Assembly (NCBI RefSeq): GCF_048544455.1
Contig: NC_133530.1
Span: 19,893,748-19,957,747, forward strand
Reading direction: 5' to 3'
DNA from: Silene latifolia
Taxonomy: Eukaryota; Streptophyta; Magnoliopsida; Caryophyllales; Caryophyllaceae
DNA: 64,000 nucleotides
The notes under the pieces were generated by a model, which was given only the letters and a program-made list of their open reading frames with translations, was not told where the DNA came from and made no database searches. Positions within the stretch are counted from its first letter, which is position 1; each line of letters opens with the position of its first letter. The position numbers and the translations under genes are program-made. This document shows positions 20,734 to 31,149 of this stretch, in pieces.

Positions 20734-21402
20734 ATATCTACGAATCTACCATCCAATTTGGGTATTCTCGTTATGTTACAATAAAATCTCAGCGGATGTG
20801 AACCCAAGCCCATGTTACATAGATGAGACGGGCTGATTTTTGGTCATGTCCGATGATGGGGTTAACTTTGTCTTACGCAATAAATTCTCATTTAAAACGG
20901 AGATGAGACGGATATGTTTATGGAAGATAAATTAACGCAAAAGTGATAATTTGTTCTCTTAATTTTATTCAATGGTGCAATCACACCCCTTAAATTTCAG
21001 TCGTAGCAAATAGCAATCAAGCCTTATAACTTAAACAAAAAGTGAAATTCAACCCCGATTTTAAGACAAAAGCAAAATGGATAGGAAAAAAATAAAAAAA
21101 ATTGTCTTACCTACCAATATGAGATGATATTTGACCCGTTTTAATATTATGAGATGATATTTGTGTATAAACCGCCCCAAACCCTTAGGCTTTATTTAGT
21201 TAAACTAATCAAAAAAGTAGCTGAAATATAAAAAGATAGCTGAAAACTTAAAAACTAACTGAAAGCTGAATAGGGTAATTGACAAGATAACTGAAAATTA
21301 GAAACTGATAAGGTACCTGATTATATAAAAAAATATTTGAAAAACTAACTGAAAAGATAATTTGATCGGGTATTTAGACAAAGAAAAACATGAGGTGCTT
21401 GG
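20734..21402. other. AT-rich intergenic DNA with a decayed MITE-like stretch
   Basis: No gene seen. From about 21,180 to 21,360 repeated GCTGAAA/AACTAACTGAAA units after GGCTTTATTTAGTT look like remains of a small hAT-like MITE. Confidence 0.4.
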
Positions 21403-21866
21403 TGTGACGATCCGCACACTTGAGCCCTTAGATTTATTTTATGCTTATGTAATTTCATTTTCCTTGTACATTTGTAGTAAGTATTTTCTTAGTAGTTTTA
21501 GAATAGGTTTCCATAAATAGGTATATCGCTATTCTGAACTAAACTTGTAAAATCAATGTTTCCTGCTACCAGGATGTAAATATCAAATTTCCCTCTTTAG
21601 GGAGTACTAGTGAATGAAAATCTACTTCCTACCTTGTGCCTTCGTATTGCTTGTTGTTGCTTTGTTGTGAACGACTCTTAGCCTTCACTTTACTAACAAG
21701 CCGTGTTTGTGGGATCGACACTAGGATCCCGACTCACACCCCGAGACCCGAGTATCGTGCTAGTGGGCGATCCCTCACTAGTACGAAGAGCCTTGTCGCT
21801 TGCATCTTGCCTAGAGAAGGGGCAAAGGTGCGCGCCACGGTCCGGCAAAAGTAGCGGACCGTGACA
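21403..21866 (+). repeat. left LTR (464 bp)
   Basis: Starts TGTGACGATCCGCACACTT and ends CGGACCGTGACA. The TATA-like element TAAATAGGTATATC lies near 21,513. The 3' part is G+C rich. A diverged relative is the LTR at 4315-4837. Confidence 0.95.
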
Positions 21867-21933
21867 TTTGGTATCAGAGCCCGGTCTTCGGACGGGCGTC
21901 TGCAAGCCGCATTTGTTTATCGAGATCGAGAAA

Positions 21934-23334
21934 ATGGGCGAAACAATCGAGGACCGAGTGGATGCCTTAATGGACACAATCGACGTCAAGCTTCCCAAAC
22001 TCGAGAGCATCGTTATGCGGATGGCTGCGAGCCTCGAGGAGTTGCAAAAGACGGTTTGTGACCTTGAGACGAAGGTGGACGGGATGGATTCCCGCATCCA
22101 AGCGATCAGTGGTGCGATCCCCGACGATCGGGAGGAAGAAATCAATCATCTGCATCGAAAGGTTGAGATGTTAGAGAACACGTGTGCTACGCTCGTGAAA
22201 GCGGTGGCCAATGACGGGAAATCTGTGGGGAGCCATAAGGTGAAGGCCCCCCCACCTCGTGCCTACGATGGGGCGAGGGATTCGAAAGCGGTGGATAACT
22301 TTATCTTCGATATGGAGCAATACTTCCGAGTAAGTGGGCTCGACGAAGACGCGGAAGTTGTCACGGCAAGCATGTATCTAGTCGACGATGCCAAGATGTG
22401 GTGGAGGGCTAGGTATAAGGAAATCGATGCGGGCACGATTACGGTGACATCGTGGGCCGACTTCAAGAGGATCTTGAAGGATCACTTCTACCCCGAGAAC
22501 ACGGAGTTTGTTGCTCGGAAGAAGTTGAAGGAAATCAAGCACACCAAATCAATCCGGGAATATGTGAGGGAATTCTCAGCCTGCATGCTCGAGATTAGCG
22601 AAATGTCCGAGACGGATAGGACATTCGAGTTCATTGACGGGTTGAAGAGGTGGGCACAACAAGAGGTCATGAGGCAGAATCCCAAAACTCTGTCTTCGGC
22701 CATATCGGCTGCGGAGCGCCTACTCGACTTTCACGGAGAGCGAGAGGCACCAAGAGTGGTGGCACCAACGGGGAATACTGGTGCGTCACAGAGTGGGTAC
22801 AATGGACAAAGGCCACAAAACAGCGCCATTTCCGTTGGGAACAGTCGGTTCCGCTCGCAAGGGAGTCAAGCCCAATCGGCGAGCACTACAAACTCGCCCT
22901 CAAGCTCGGCTTCGAAGGCGGGAAACTCTACTGCTTCCACAACGAAGAGACCGTTCGCGTGTTTTGTGTGCAAGGGTCCTCATAAGATGGCCGATTGCCC
23001 GAACCAAGCGGAGTTCAATGCTATGTTCAAGAAGATGCCGAAAGGGGCTCAAGAACGTCTTGATGGGGCGTTGGCCGACTATCACCAAGAGTGTAACGAA
23101 GACTCGAGTGATGGTGAAGACCAACCACGGATGGGCTCACTCCAACGGATCAGCGCGATGGGGAAATACGAAGATTCCTCCGCCAAGAAATCCAACGGGC
23201 TCATGTACGTGGACTTGATGGTGAATAGGAAGCAAGCACGAGCCCTGATCGACTCGGGCGCCTCCCATAACTTTGTTACGAAAGAGGAAGCGGATCGGTT
23301 GGGGCTAGTTCTGCGGGATGCTAACGGTTACTGA
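21934..23334 (+). CDS. gag (capsid-nucleocapsid) leading into protease motif, gypsy element
   Basis: The frame is open for about 466 codons from the ATG at 21,934 (MGETIEDRVDAL). The frame upstream to 21,868 is PBS sequence, so I take the first ATG. Order: an N-terminal coiled coil (residues about 1-95); the gag core with KMWWRARY, SWADFKRILKDHFYPEN and SIREYVREFSACM; a Ser/Asn/Gln-rich linker; a CCHC knuckle CFVCKGPHKMADC; an acidic segment; and LIDSGASHNFV, the aspartic protease active site. Gag forms the particle and binds RNA; the protease matures it. The long open gag and near-identical LTRs suggest recent activity in trans. It belongs to a virus-like element and is not a host gene. Confidence 0.85.
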   Translation: MGETIEDRVDALMDTIDVKLPKLESIVMRMAASLEELQKTVCDLETKVDGMDSRIQAISGAIPDDREEEINHLHRKVEMLENTCATLVKAVANDGKSVGSHKVKAPPPRAYDGARDSKAVDNFIFDMEQYFRVSGLDEDAEVVTASMYLVDDAKMWWRARYKEIDAGTITVTSWADFKRILKDHFYPENTEFVARKKLKEIKHTKSIREYVREFSACMLEISEMSETDRTFEFIDGLKRWAQQEVMRQNPKTLSSAISAAERLLDFHGEREAPRVVAPTGNTGASQSGYNGQRPQNSAISVGNSRFRSQGSQAQSASTTNSPSSSASKAGNSTASTTKRPFACFVCKGPHKMADCPNQAEFNAMFKKMPKGAQERLDGALADYHQECNEDSSDGEDQPRMGSLQRISAMGKYEDSSAKKSNGLMYVDLMVNRKQARALIDSGASHNFVTKEEADRLGLVLRDANGY

Positions 23335-23765
23335 AGCCGGTCAATGGGAAAATGAGACGCGTCCAAGGAGTGGCTAAGAAGGTCGCGGTTCAAGTGGGTG
23401 AGTGGGCGGGGGAGCTCGACTTCACCACCGTTCATTGGATGACTTCAAGTTAGTACTCGGGATGCAGTTCTTCCAGAAAGCATTGGTAGTATTGAAACCA
23501 AGTGACGGATCGATGCTACTAATGGGGTCTATCGTAGTGAATACGGTAGACGGCGACGAAGACAAGGGGCAGTATCGAATTTCGGCTATGAGGGTGATAC
23601 CGACGCCGAAACAAGGGATGCGACCTTGGAGAATGCCTAAAGGTTCGGTGGAGCCGAGGGCGAACAAGACCCAGGCTAACTACGATGCTAAGTGGCCTGG
23701 GGGACGAAAGAAGAGTCTACCCTCTCACCGAGGAGTAGACAATGAGGGCCGAGATGCCCAAAGAA

Positions 23766-23966
23766 GTAGGCCTCGTACCATCAGGGGGGCGCGTCGATGT
23801 CTTTGAATCGACGTCCTGGTTTGCGGGTCGGTCGACCCAAGAGATAAGGCCTCGTACCATCGGGGGCGCGTCGATGTGTTGAATCGACGTCCTGGTTTGC
23901 GGGTCAGTCGACCCAAGAGAGAAGGCCTCGTACCATCGGGGGGCCGCGCCGAAATGCGATTCGGCG
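23766..23966 (+). repeat. about 80-bp tandem repeat with hairpins (2.5 copies)
   Basis: Each unit begins GGCCTCGTACCATC, has a G run, then a stem-loop, and the first two end GTCGACCCAAGAGA. The stems are CGTCGAT/ATCGACG in units 1 and 2 (23,792-23,813 and 23,869-23,889) and CGCCGAA/TTCGGCG in unit 3 (23,947-23,966), so the pairing is kept although bases changed. Confidence 0.85.
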
Positions 23967-24348
23967 TCTGGAGATCTCACATTCCCTTGAATGCGAGTCT
24001 TTGAAGTGACGAGAGACAAGACGAAGGTCCGTTGGGGCCAGTACTTGGAGAAAGCCCGAGAGAGCACTTTTCAAGCAGCGGCAAAGTGGGCGTTCCCGAG
24101 AGACAAGGAGCACGTGGTGGACTTGAAGAACATGATGTTCGGCAACTTCTATGTCAAGGAACTCCAGCCTATCCTTGAAGGGACGAAGAGGCCAGTCATT
24201 GTTTGGGACGAAGCGCACATTCAAGCCGAGTTGTACAAGCCAATCCCCAACACTTTGCATGGACGATCGAGCTCACCGAGGATGTCTCACTGAAGCACCG
24301 TTCAAGATTTTTGTGTTGCGAGGCGGCAACAGATTAGGTGGGGGAGAG

Positions 24349-24812
24349 TGTGACGATCCGCACACTTGAGCCCTTAGATTTATTTTATGCTTATGTAATT
24401 TCATTTTTCTTGTACATTTGTAGTAAGTATTTTCTTAGTAGTTTTAGAATAGGTTTCCATAAATAGGTATATCGCTATTCTGAACTAAACTTGTAAAATC
24501 AATGTTTCCTGCTACCAGGATGTAAATATCAAATTTCCCTCTTTAGGGAGTACTAGTGAATGAAAATCTACTTCCTACCTTGTGCCTTCGTATTGCTTGT
24601 TGTTGCTTTGTTGTGAACGACTCTTAGCCTTCACTTTACTAACAAGCCGTGTTTGTGGGATCGACACTAGGATCCCGACTCACACCCCGAGACCCGAGTA
24701 TCGTGCTAGTGGGCGATCCCTCACTAGTACGAAGAGCCTTGTCGCTTGCATCTTGCCTAGAGAAGGGGCAAAGGTGCGCGCCACGGTCCGGCAAAAGTAG
24801 CGGACCGTGACA
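24349..24812 (+). repeat. right LTR (464 bp)
   Basis: Same length as the left copy and identical apart from one base noticed by eye. It follows the purine tract ending GGGGAGAG and is followed by the target duplication CTTGG. Confidence 0.95.
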
Positions 24813-24817
24813 CTTGG

Positions 24818-25291
24818 CATGTTTGCACTTTGCACGCCCTGCAAGTTTGATCCGGTATTTAGACAGGCGGCCTCCTGGCCGAAATAAATATTAAATAAAA
24901 ATGCATATCTTCTCTAGATTTGTGCTTAACAATATGACCGTTCGATAATTAAGTAAGCAGGTCTTCTACAAAACGGTTACAATAAATCATTCTCTCTCCG
25001 ATTTAAAAAATAATAAAAAAAAACTCCTCACAAATCTTAAAAAGTACAACAAATTTAAAGAATTAGAGGTATAAAATCATATTGGTTGAAAAAAGCTATT
25101 GTCATGGTAGGCTTATTTAGATAAGATATTACTTGTTTTCTTCAAAGTTAATACTATTCAAAGCTTGGGAGAGACGGTATTTGAATAAGTTATTGCGAAA
25201 TCAGTCTTTCACATCCTTTTATTTGTATTTCGTAACCCTTTTATTATTGATCGTGCGTGACATAGTAATTCTTCATGTAAAATACGTAGAG
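24818..25291. other. AT-rich intergenic DNA
   Basis: No gene, RNA or clear element recognised. TTTGATCCGGTATTTAGACA at 24,849 resembles 21,361-21,380 on the other side of the young gypsy element, so the original target may have carried a short repeat. Confidence 0.4.
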
Positions 25292-26089
25292 ACGCACTAC
25301 TAAAAAACTGGCCTCTAGCGACGCTTGATAATGCCTTTTTGCGACGCTATTTAGCGCCGCGAGGGGCTTTACCGACGCTAAAAAAAGCGTCGGCTTAGGT
25401 CGTGCCGCTATCACTTCTAGCGGCGCTTATTATTTGCGTCGGTATAAACTAAATAAAAGCGCCGCAAAGATTGACGCGCTATGTACAGTGACTGGCGGTG
25501 CATTTTAAGCGTTGCTAGTTGGTGACAATGCTAATTAATCTTACCTGAAGAGGCCGACACAATTGTGCTTTTATGGAGCTTTATCTTTTAATAGTTGCCA
25601 ATTAATGACAATACTACCAAAAAAACATAATAAACTAAAATTCCTAATAAACAGCTTTTGTATTCAAATTTTTCTGTCAACACAACTAATTTGTATAGAG
25701 AATGTATTTTCTCAATTATATGAGAAAGAATTCAATATAATGTAACCTAGCTAAGATACATTTCTTAATCAAACTTCACTTTAGATAAAAGAGAAAAATG
25801 TATAAGAAAAACAATAATACAATATGAACTGAATAACTAAAGTAATTTATTGAAATCATTCTTCATCAACTTCACCATCTACAGCATATAACTCTATTGA
25901 CCCTTTAAACTCTTCTCACAATGCTGCTTGAGGAACATTGGCACGAATGAATGAAATTCTCATTTCAACAAGCGTAACTCTACACACAACAAACAATTAG
26001 CATCTCCACTCCACCAGGAATGGTTAGATTAGATTCAGATAGGTACTGACTGAGCATGTACTCTTATCGTCTATTTTTGAAATCAACTA

Positions 26090-26172
26090 CTCCTTGCATC
26101 CCAATCATTTGTTTACCTTTTTATTTTTGTGATGAAGTGTATTTTAATCAAAGGTAAATAAATTATTAGGAC
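26090..26172. mobile_element. Stowaway-like MITE inside the CACTA element
   Basis: The arms CTCCTTGCATCCCAATC...TTTACCTTT and AAAGGTAAATAAATTATTAGGAC are inverted and imperfect. TA lies on both sides (26,088-26,089 and 26,173-26,174). 83 bp. Confidence 0.6.
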
Positions 26173-27063
26173 TACGAAATAACTCTTAACAAGTTTAAAG
26201 AGGTATCAAAATGAAATATCAAATTGTCGTGATTGTCTTAGATATATAAGCTTGAGAGAAAACGGACCTGATTGTACTGTCAAGGTAGTACAAGGTAGTA
26301 CAGACTACTGAGACGAGTAAAAGTGTACAACTGCAAAACATATTAAAACAATTAGTATTCATAGGAAAACTATAACAAGAAATAAGTCTATTACGAGAAT
26401 CGGCCATAAAAACATGTAGGAAGTTGTACTATGACCACATGAAATAAATAGTCCATAATCCCTTAGCATACGATCTTCTAAGAGCAATTGAGAGTTGGTG
26501 AGCTACTAAAAAAAAAGATCTCCAAACTCCTGGATGCCATGTCGACTACAATTAAAATTGATGGCAAGTAACACATAATGGACTTCAATAGTCATTTAAG
26601 TATTTTACGATAGAGAAATATTTCCCGCATACCATATAAAGAGGAAAAACACATACTAAATTGTTATGTATACCAAAGTATTTTCCCACATAGATCGATG
26701 AGTAACTAGTAGCATGCTTTCGTATTATAAAAAGAAAGAGCCCACCAATGTAATTAGTAAGTGCAAGTTAATCACACCTGTAAGAGTATATTTTTAGTGT
26801 TCGACTTTTATTTTGATGCAGCTACTAATTCTACATCTTGACACTCATCCTAACTTCTGGAGAATGAGTTCTTCTGAAATTTTGATCTCTTTGATGGTAC
26901 CCTTGCTCTGGTTGAGAATCACTTTCTTGAATCCTTAACATAGTCCTAACCATAATCGATTTTGTCATAGCTTTGACTTGACAATTACAATCCCATAGTG
27001 CACATTGAAAACAGAAGGTAAAAGCAATGACGGAAATTTAACTTAGAAATCAAAATATTATTA

Positions 27064-27155
27064 CTCCCTTCGTCCCAATTATTTGTTTTACCATTGATTA
27101 AAGTATTTCTCACAAAGAATAAAAAGGGTAAACAAATCAATATGGGACAGAAGGA
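27064..27155. mobile_element. Stowaway MITE inside the CACTA element
   Basis: The left tip CTCCCTTCGTCCCAATTATT and the right tip ATGGGACAGAAGGAG are inverted. TA duplications lie at 27,062-27,063 and 27,156-27,157. 92 bp; typical Tc1/mariner MITE. Confidence 0.85.
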
Positions 27156-28435
27156 GTATTAACAAAAAAGTTGTCAAGACATATCCAGAAGTAATAACCA
27201 AATGATACCGACTGAGCAACCTAAGATTTACGATAAGGAAAAAAAAAAGAGATTTAACAGTTTCTTACAAAGTACTCCGTATTATTTTCGATAGCATGAC
27301 CTACACATCCCTGAGATTTTCATGAGAGAACACAAACACCGTAATAGTGAGATCAACAATTTGTGAAGCCAACATCCGCTGTGAAAAACAATCATAAAGT
27401 GAGCGGTCGAATTTCAACTCAACAACATTAGACAATTAGAACAACACTATTATCTTGTTTCGTTTTGCCCAATTTAAAGAACCCAAACATATAAGCAAAG
27501 ATGATATTAATAGGCAATCTTAAAGGTATTTGTCATCATGTGATTCAATTATAGAATAAGAACATCACAAATTAAACTAATTAAATATGATCTGTAACTT
27601 TCAATTGAAAACTCTAATTTGTTTATCGGAGTAAATGGAAAATAGACAACTGGAAGAATGATTTATCAAAATTTCAGATAAAAAATCGAAATCACACCTT
27701 AAAATGATATAGCGTCCGAAACAATTCTTGGCAGCTGTGTATTCAATCTCTTGTCTATGGCCTCCATGGCCTCCATGAAGTAATCTCGTTGAAGATAGCG
27801 AATTAGCGAGTAGTGGTGGACTTGAGATTACTTACATAATATAGCAAAAAAGGAACAACAAGAGCAACTTGACTACTAATTTGGCAGATTGTTAGATGAT
27901 AGGATGATTATAAGTGAGAAGGAGAAATAAGGAAGCTGAAGGGTTTTTGAAATTCTGAAGCAGAGTATGTTTGAGTAAGGGTTTGGACTTTGGAGCGTAA
28001 AATAGAGAATGCTCTTTTAATTAGCCAAGTGTGAGTTAACGTCAGTATTAACGGTGTAAGGTAATGGTCACGGATATGTATAATTAGATAGTTGAGGGGT
28101 ACAAGTGGGTTTTGCGAAAAAGTAGGGGTATAAGTGAGATTAGTCTATACCTAATGGTTACTGTGTATGTGTCAATGTGTGTGTGAGTTTTAGAGTGATT
28201 TGAAGCGGTAAAGTTAAATTTTCATTTTCGTCCCGCGACTTATTCATAAAGACGCTATTAGGCCGCGCTTTCGAAAAGCGCTTCATTTCATGGGCTATTC
28301 AACCCAACTCAGCACTTTTTGGATTAAGCGCCGTAATGAGAGCGCCCCAATATGTCTTTCCTGTAGTAGTGACGTAGAGTACAAGACATTGAAAATAAGA
28401 TAAAGCAAGCGCGTAGTAGTAGAAGAAAAACACCC

Positions 28436-28442
28436 TATATAA
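28436..28442 (+). promoter_or_regulatory. TATA box of the small secreted-peptide gene
   Basis: TATATAA in CACCCTATATAACTGG, 88 bp before the ATG at 28,530, leaving room for a leader of about 55-60 nt rich in CA/TC (ATTAAACACATTCATCATC). The CACTA element ends at 28,371. Confidence 0.65.
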
Positions 28443-28529
28443 CTGGATCCTGTAGACGGTCTATAGTCACAGATCACACAAATTAAACACATTCATCATC
28501 ATTTAAGTTTTACTACTACAATACTAACA

Positions 28530-28763
28530 ATGGCGACGACAAATAAGTACCATATTAGTCTCACCCCCACCCAGTTATTCGTGTTATTTGCTACAATTAC
28601 TCTTGTTGTCGCATTTGCCACTCCTGCTAACGCCGCTGTATATGCGGATGTAAAAGTACTTTCTGCAGCTGCAAAGGTAACCGGTGAGCTCCCTAATCAT
28701 CGAGAAATTGCTCTTCACTGTTTGCTTGATGCCAGTCAAAGTTGCGTGGAGACGGTGCCGTAA
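28530..28763 (+). CDS. small secreted peptide, family not recognised (77 aa)
   Basis: The start codon sits in ACAATGGCG, a good plant context, 88 bp after a TATA box. Residues 1-34 form a signal peptide: polar start, hydrophobic core LFVLFATITLVVAFA, and a small-residue cleavage motif TPANA before AVYAD. The predicted mature part is about 42 residues with only two cysteines (HCLLDASQSCVETVP). It is therefore not a defensin, LTP or other multi-cysteine peptide. The stop is followed by a T/C-rich 3' region. GT dinucleotides in AAAGGTAACC and CCGGTGAGC could be splice donors, so a longer spliced product is possible. I know no family match; function unknown. The promoter, signal peptide and clean frame argue that it is a real host gene. 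Confidence 0.6.
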   Translation: MATTNKYHISLTPTQLFVLFATITLVVAFATPANAAVYADVKVLSAAAKVTGELPNHREIALHCLLDASQSCVETVP

Positions 28764-29383
28764 CTCCTTCGTTTCCTTTTTCTTTTTCTTTACACATACA
28801 AATTGTCTTGTTTCACGGTCTTATATATAACTCAAGAGTCAAGATGGTGCTTTTTTATTTTCATTTTCGTTTATATTGATTCCATAAAGGAGTGAATATA
28901 TTTACTATTTCCTCTTATTTACTGTATCATGCTCTTTAATTCTTTGTTATTATTCATTATTATATATTTGTAATTGTTCTTATTCGATTAACAAAAATAT
29001 TATATTATTTTGTCTTATTCGATTAATGGGCATTTTGGTAAGGGTGAGCTTGATACAAGAGAACGAAGGCAATGGTACGGTGTATTATGAGTTAAAAACA
29101 AACTTCGTATATTATGATAAGACAATCAAGAGTTTGGATTATGCCTAGTAAATAGCCCTATTTTTTATGCGTAAATATTTGATTTTTGTACAAAGTTTCA
29201 AAGATTGATCCTAAAAAGGGTAACTTTTGGTCCATCCAATCTGGACCTAAATATTTGATTATATGTCTCTTGAAGAAATTAAGGCTTTTGATCGTTTCGT
29301 TGAGACCGTTGGTAAAATTTGGAGTGGTTCTCTTGTCATTCTAAAATATTGTATGCCACTTAAGTTATTTTCTTCAAAATGGG
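28764..29383. other. 3' flank of the small gene, AT rich
   Basis: Pyrimidine-rich 3' end, then AT-rich sequence. No further gene or element recognised. Confidence 0.4.
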
Positions 29384-29391
29384 CTTGTGGC

Positions 29392-29654
29392 TAGGGAGGG
29401 GTGGTCAAAAGTACGGGCTAACCTGCCCACCAGGTCACCCCAAGCTTGGCCCGACTTGCCCTCTATCCCAGGCCGGTTACGTATCCCGAATGTCAAGCCC
29501 GAACCGCCCCTAACCCGGACGCGCCCTAGGCCCGCCCCTTGGGTCCCCCTTTGCCCGGCCCTCCATAGCCCGGTCCAGCCCCTATCTCGGGCAGGTTTCG
29601 GGTCCCCCGAGCTAATATCGCTCCAAAACTGACCCACCTGTTTGACCAGCCCTA
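29392..29654. mobile_element. hAT-type MITE, 263 bp
   Basis: The left tip TAGGGAGGGGTGGTCAAAAG pairs with the right tip CTGTTTGACCAGCCCTA. Perfect 8-bp target duplications CTTGTGGC lie at 29,384-29,391 and 29,655-29,662. The body is strongly G+C rich (CCCGG runs), unlike its flanks. Confidence 0.9.
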
Positions 29655-29799
29655 CTTGTGGCTTGTGCAAGTAAAATGGGGCCCGCATTTTTATTCTTCA
29701 AAATCTAAATTTTAGGGATTCAATTTTGATATTTTTTATTTTGCAACTTTTAAAAAGGATTTTTTGATTTTAAACAACAATCCTCTATTTACTAAATGA

Positions 29800-29835
29800 C
29801 TAGGTTTGGTGTCCGGCTACGCCCGGGCTACCTTT
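29800..29835 (-). mobile_element. candidate Helitron 3' terminus, minus strand
   Basis: On the minus strand the hairpin CCGGGCGTAGCCGG is followed ten bases later by CTAG and then T, the Helitron 3' signature. The other end was not found; the body would extend to the right, through the Tat element's insertion site. Confidence 0.4.
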
Positions 29836-29984
29836 ATTTAACATTTAAATTTTATTTGCTATGAAATATGATTTCTCTAAATTTGGTTAACACATACATT
29901 TACAATTTATATATTGAAATTATGATGAGAAGTAAAATTAATCAACAAATTATGAGACACGTTCACCTCTCCCGCTGTTAATAT

Positions 29985-30563
29985 TGTTCCGGGTGTAATT
30001 CCGAAGCAGGATTATGACCACTTGAGCTTGTAGAATGATGTCGTTGCTCGTCTCTTCCTTTCACTCTCTCCTGTAAAGATGAACAAACTGAGGGCTCGGC
30101 TTGGGGCCGAACGTACTCACTCCGACGCTCAAGTCAGTAAACTTAAAGAGATAAGTTGTGTGTTAACTTGGCAAAGTATATTGTAGAGAGATAAGGGAGT
30201 TTGATACCAGTTTTTAGATGTTTTTCGGATCCTTTTCTCAATGAGAGAAGTGGAGTATTTATAGACTTTCACCTTTTGTCACGTAGTGGCCAAGTGGCCA
30301 AGTGGCGTAGCAGATGGAAAGACTGTCTTACCCTCGGCCGAGGGACCCATGACAGGTCGGCAGGCCTGGTTGACTCCATGCCGAGGGGACTGGATGTGAG
30401 TACACGGATATGTCTCTCGGCCGGCTAGTTGCCGACCCGAGACCCAAGTGACAGGCCGACAGGCTTTGTCGGTTAGGCCGTCTTCCTCTTGACTTGTTGT
30501 CTTTTAGCTTTGACCTTGGTCAATATGTTGACTCGGTCAGCGGGTGCAGAATATGCCCCATCA
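29985..30563 (-). repeat. 3' LTR of element A
   Basis: Plus-strand text starts TGTTCCGGGTGTAATTCC and ends GCCCCATCA. The minus-strand TATA box TATAAATA lies at 30,256-30,263. It holds the palindrome CCCTCGGCCGAGGG near 30,350. Confidence 0.9.
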
Positions 30564-30963
30564 ATTTGCCCCCAGCGTAGTCTATGCCGTGGTATGGACC
30601 TTCGATGCGTGTTGAGCGTATTCTGCGCATGTCGAACTTCTTCCTCGGCTTGGTCCTGTTCAGGCCGTACCATATCCCCCCTCCACATTGTTGTGTAATG
30701 GACATCAAATGTGGAAAAGGAAATGGCGCTGGCCGAGACCAAGGTTGGGAGTGCCGTGTGCTTTTGATTGCCCCGGCGTCGGCCGCCAAGCTTGGTTGAT
30801 CAGCTGGCCGTTGGCAAGTAGATACCAAGGAGCGTGTCGATGAAGATTTGTCACTGTATGTCGATTGACCTTCTGTGGCTGCATGCTTGACACGTGGCCT
30901 TGTATTGATTGGTGGACGTTTCATGGGCTTTGCTCTGATTGGTCCATTGAATGGGCTTTGCTC

Positions 30964-30971
30964 TATAAATA
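30964..30971 (+). promoter_or_regulatory. TATA box of the antisense gene, element A
   Basis: TATAAATA inside GCTCTATAAATAGAGC, 186 bp before the ATG at 31,150. The same 16 bases stand before the antisense gene of element B (52,507-52,514), and both are followed by CT-rich leaders with repeated TCTCTAGTTTTCGAAG-like text. Confidence 0.75.
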
Positions 30972-31149
30972 GAGCAGTGTGCCCCTCATTTTGACCATCA
31001 AATTTCATTTTCAAGAAAAATTTTCTCTCTCTAGTTTTCGAAGAGTTTTCTCTCTCTAGTTTTCGAAGCGTTACTCGGCGTAACACTTTTCTTTCAAGGT
31101 AAAACAAATTCTTCCCCAACTTTTATTTTGTTAAGTATTCTCTGCCATA

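Larger units (their letters stand above)
21403..24812 (+). mobile_element. young non-autonomous gypsy element (gag-protease only)
   Basis: Two 464-bp LTRs (21403-21866 and 24349-24812) differ at only one base that I can see. The perfect 5-bp target duplication CTTGG flanks them (21398-21402 and 24813-24817). The PBS TTTGGTATCAGAGCCC follows the left LTR; the purine tract GGTGGGGGAGAG precedes the right one. The interior has a long gag reading into a protease motif, a tandem-repeat block (23,766-23,966) and a pol-like 3' tail (about 23,990-24,290). I see no RT, RNase H or integrase domain. Near-identical LTRs make this one of the newest insertions here. Ends look whole; coding outside gag is broken. 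Confidence 0.9.
25295..28371. mobile_element. non-autonomous CACTA (En/Spm) transposon
   Basis: The left end CACTACTAAAAAAC and the right end CTGTAGTAGTG (complement CACTACTACAGG) form the CACTA tips. The 3-bp target duplication ACG is perfect (25,292-25,294 and 28,372-28,374). Both subterminal zones carry many short G+C-rich motifs (GCGACGCT, AGCGCCGC, AAGCGCC), as CACTA transposase-binding regions do. The 3-kb interior is AT rich, with no frame over about 60 codons and no TnpA/TnpD/transposase motif. Two Stowaway MITEs landed inside. It ends 65 bp before the TATA box of the small gene at 28,530. Confidence 0.85.

Noticed and set aside
21636-21854. 72-codon frame repeated at 24,582-24,800
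   Set aside because: It lies inside the two LTRs; duplication explains it, and there is no domain.
21361-24868. TTTGATC(C)GGTATTTAGACA on both sides of the young gypsy element taken as its target duplication
   Set aside because: The exact 5-bp CTTGG directly at the LTR ends is the duplication; the longer match lies tens of bases away and is probably an older repeat in the target.
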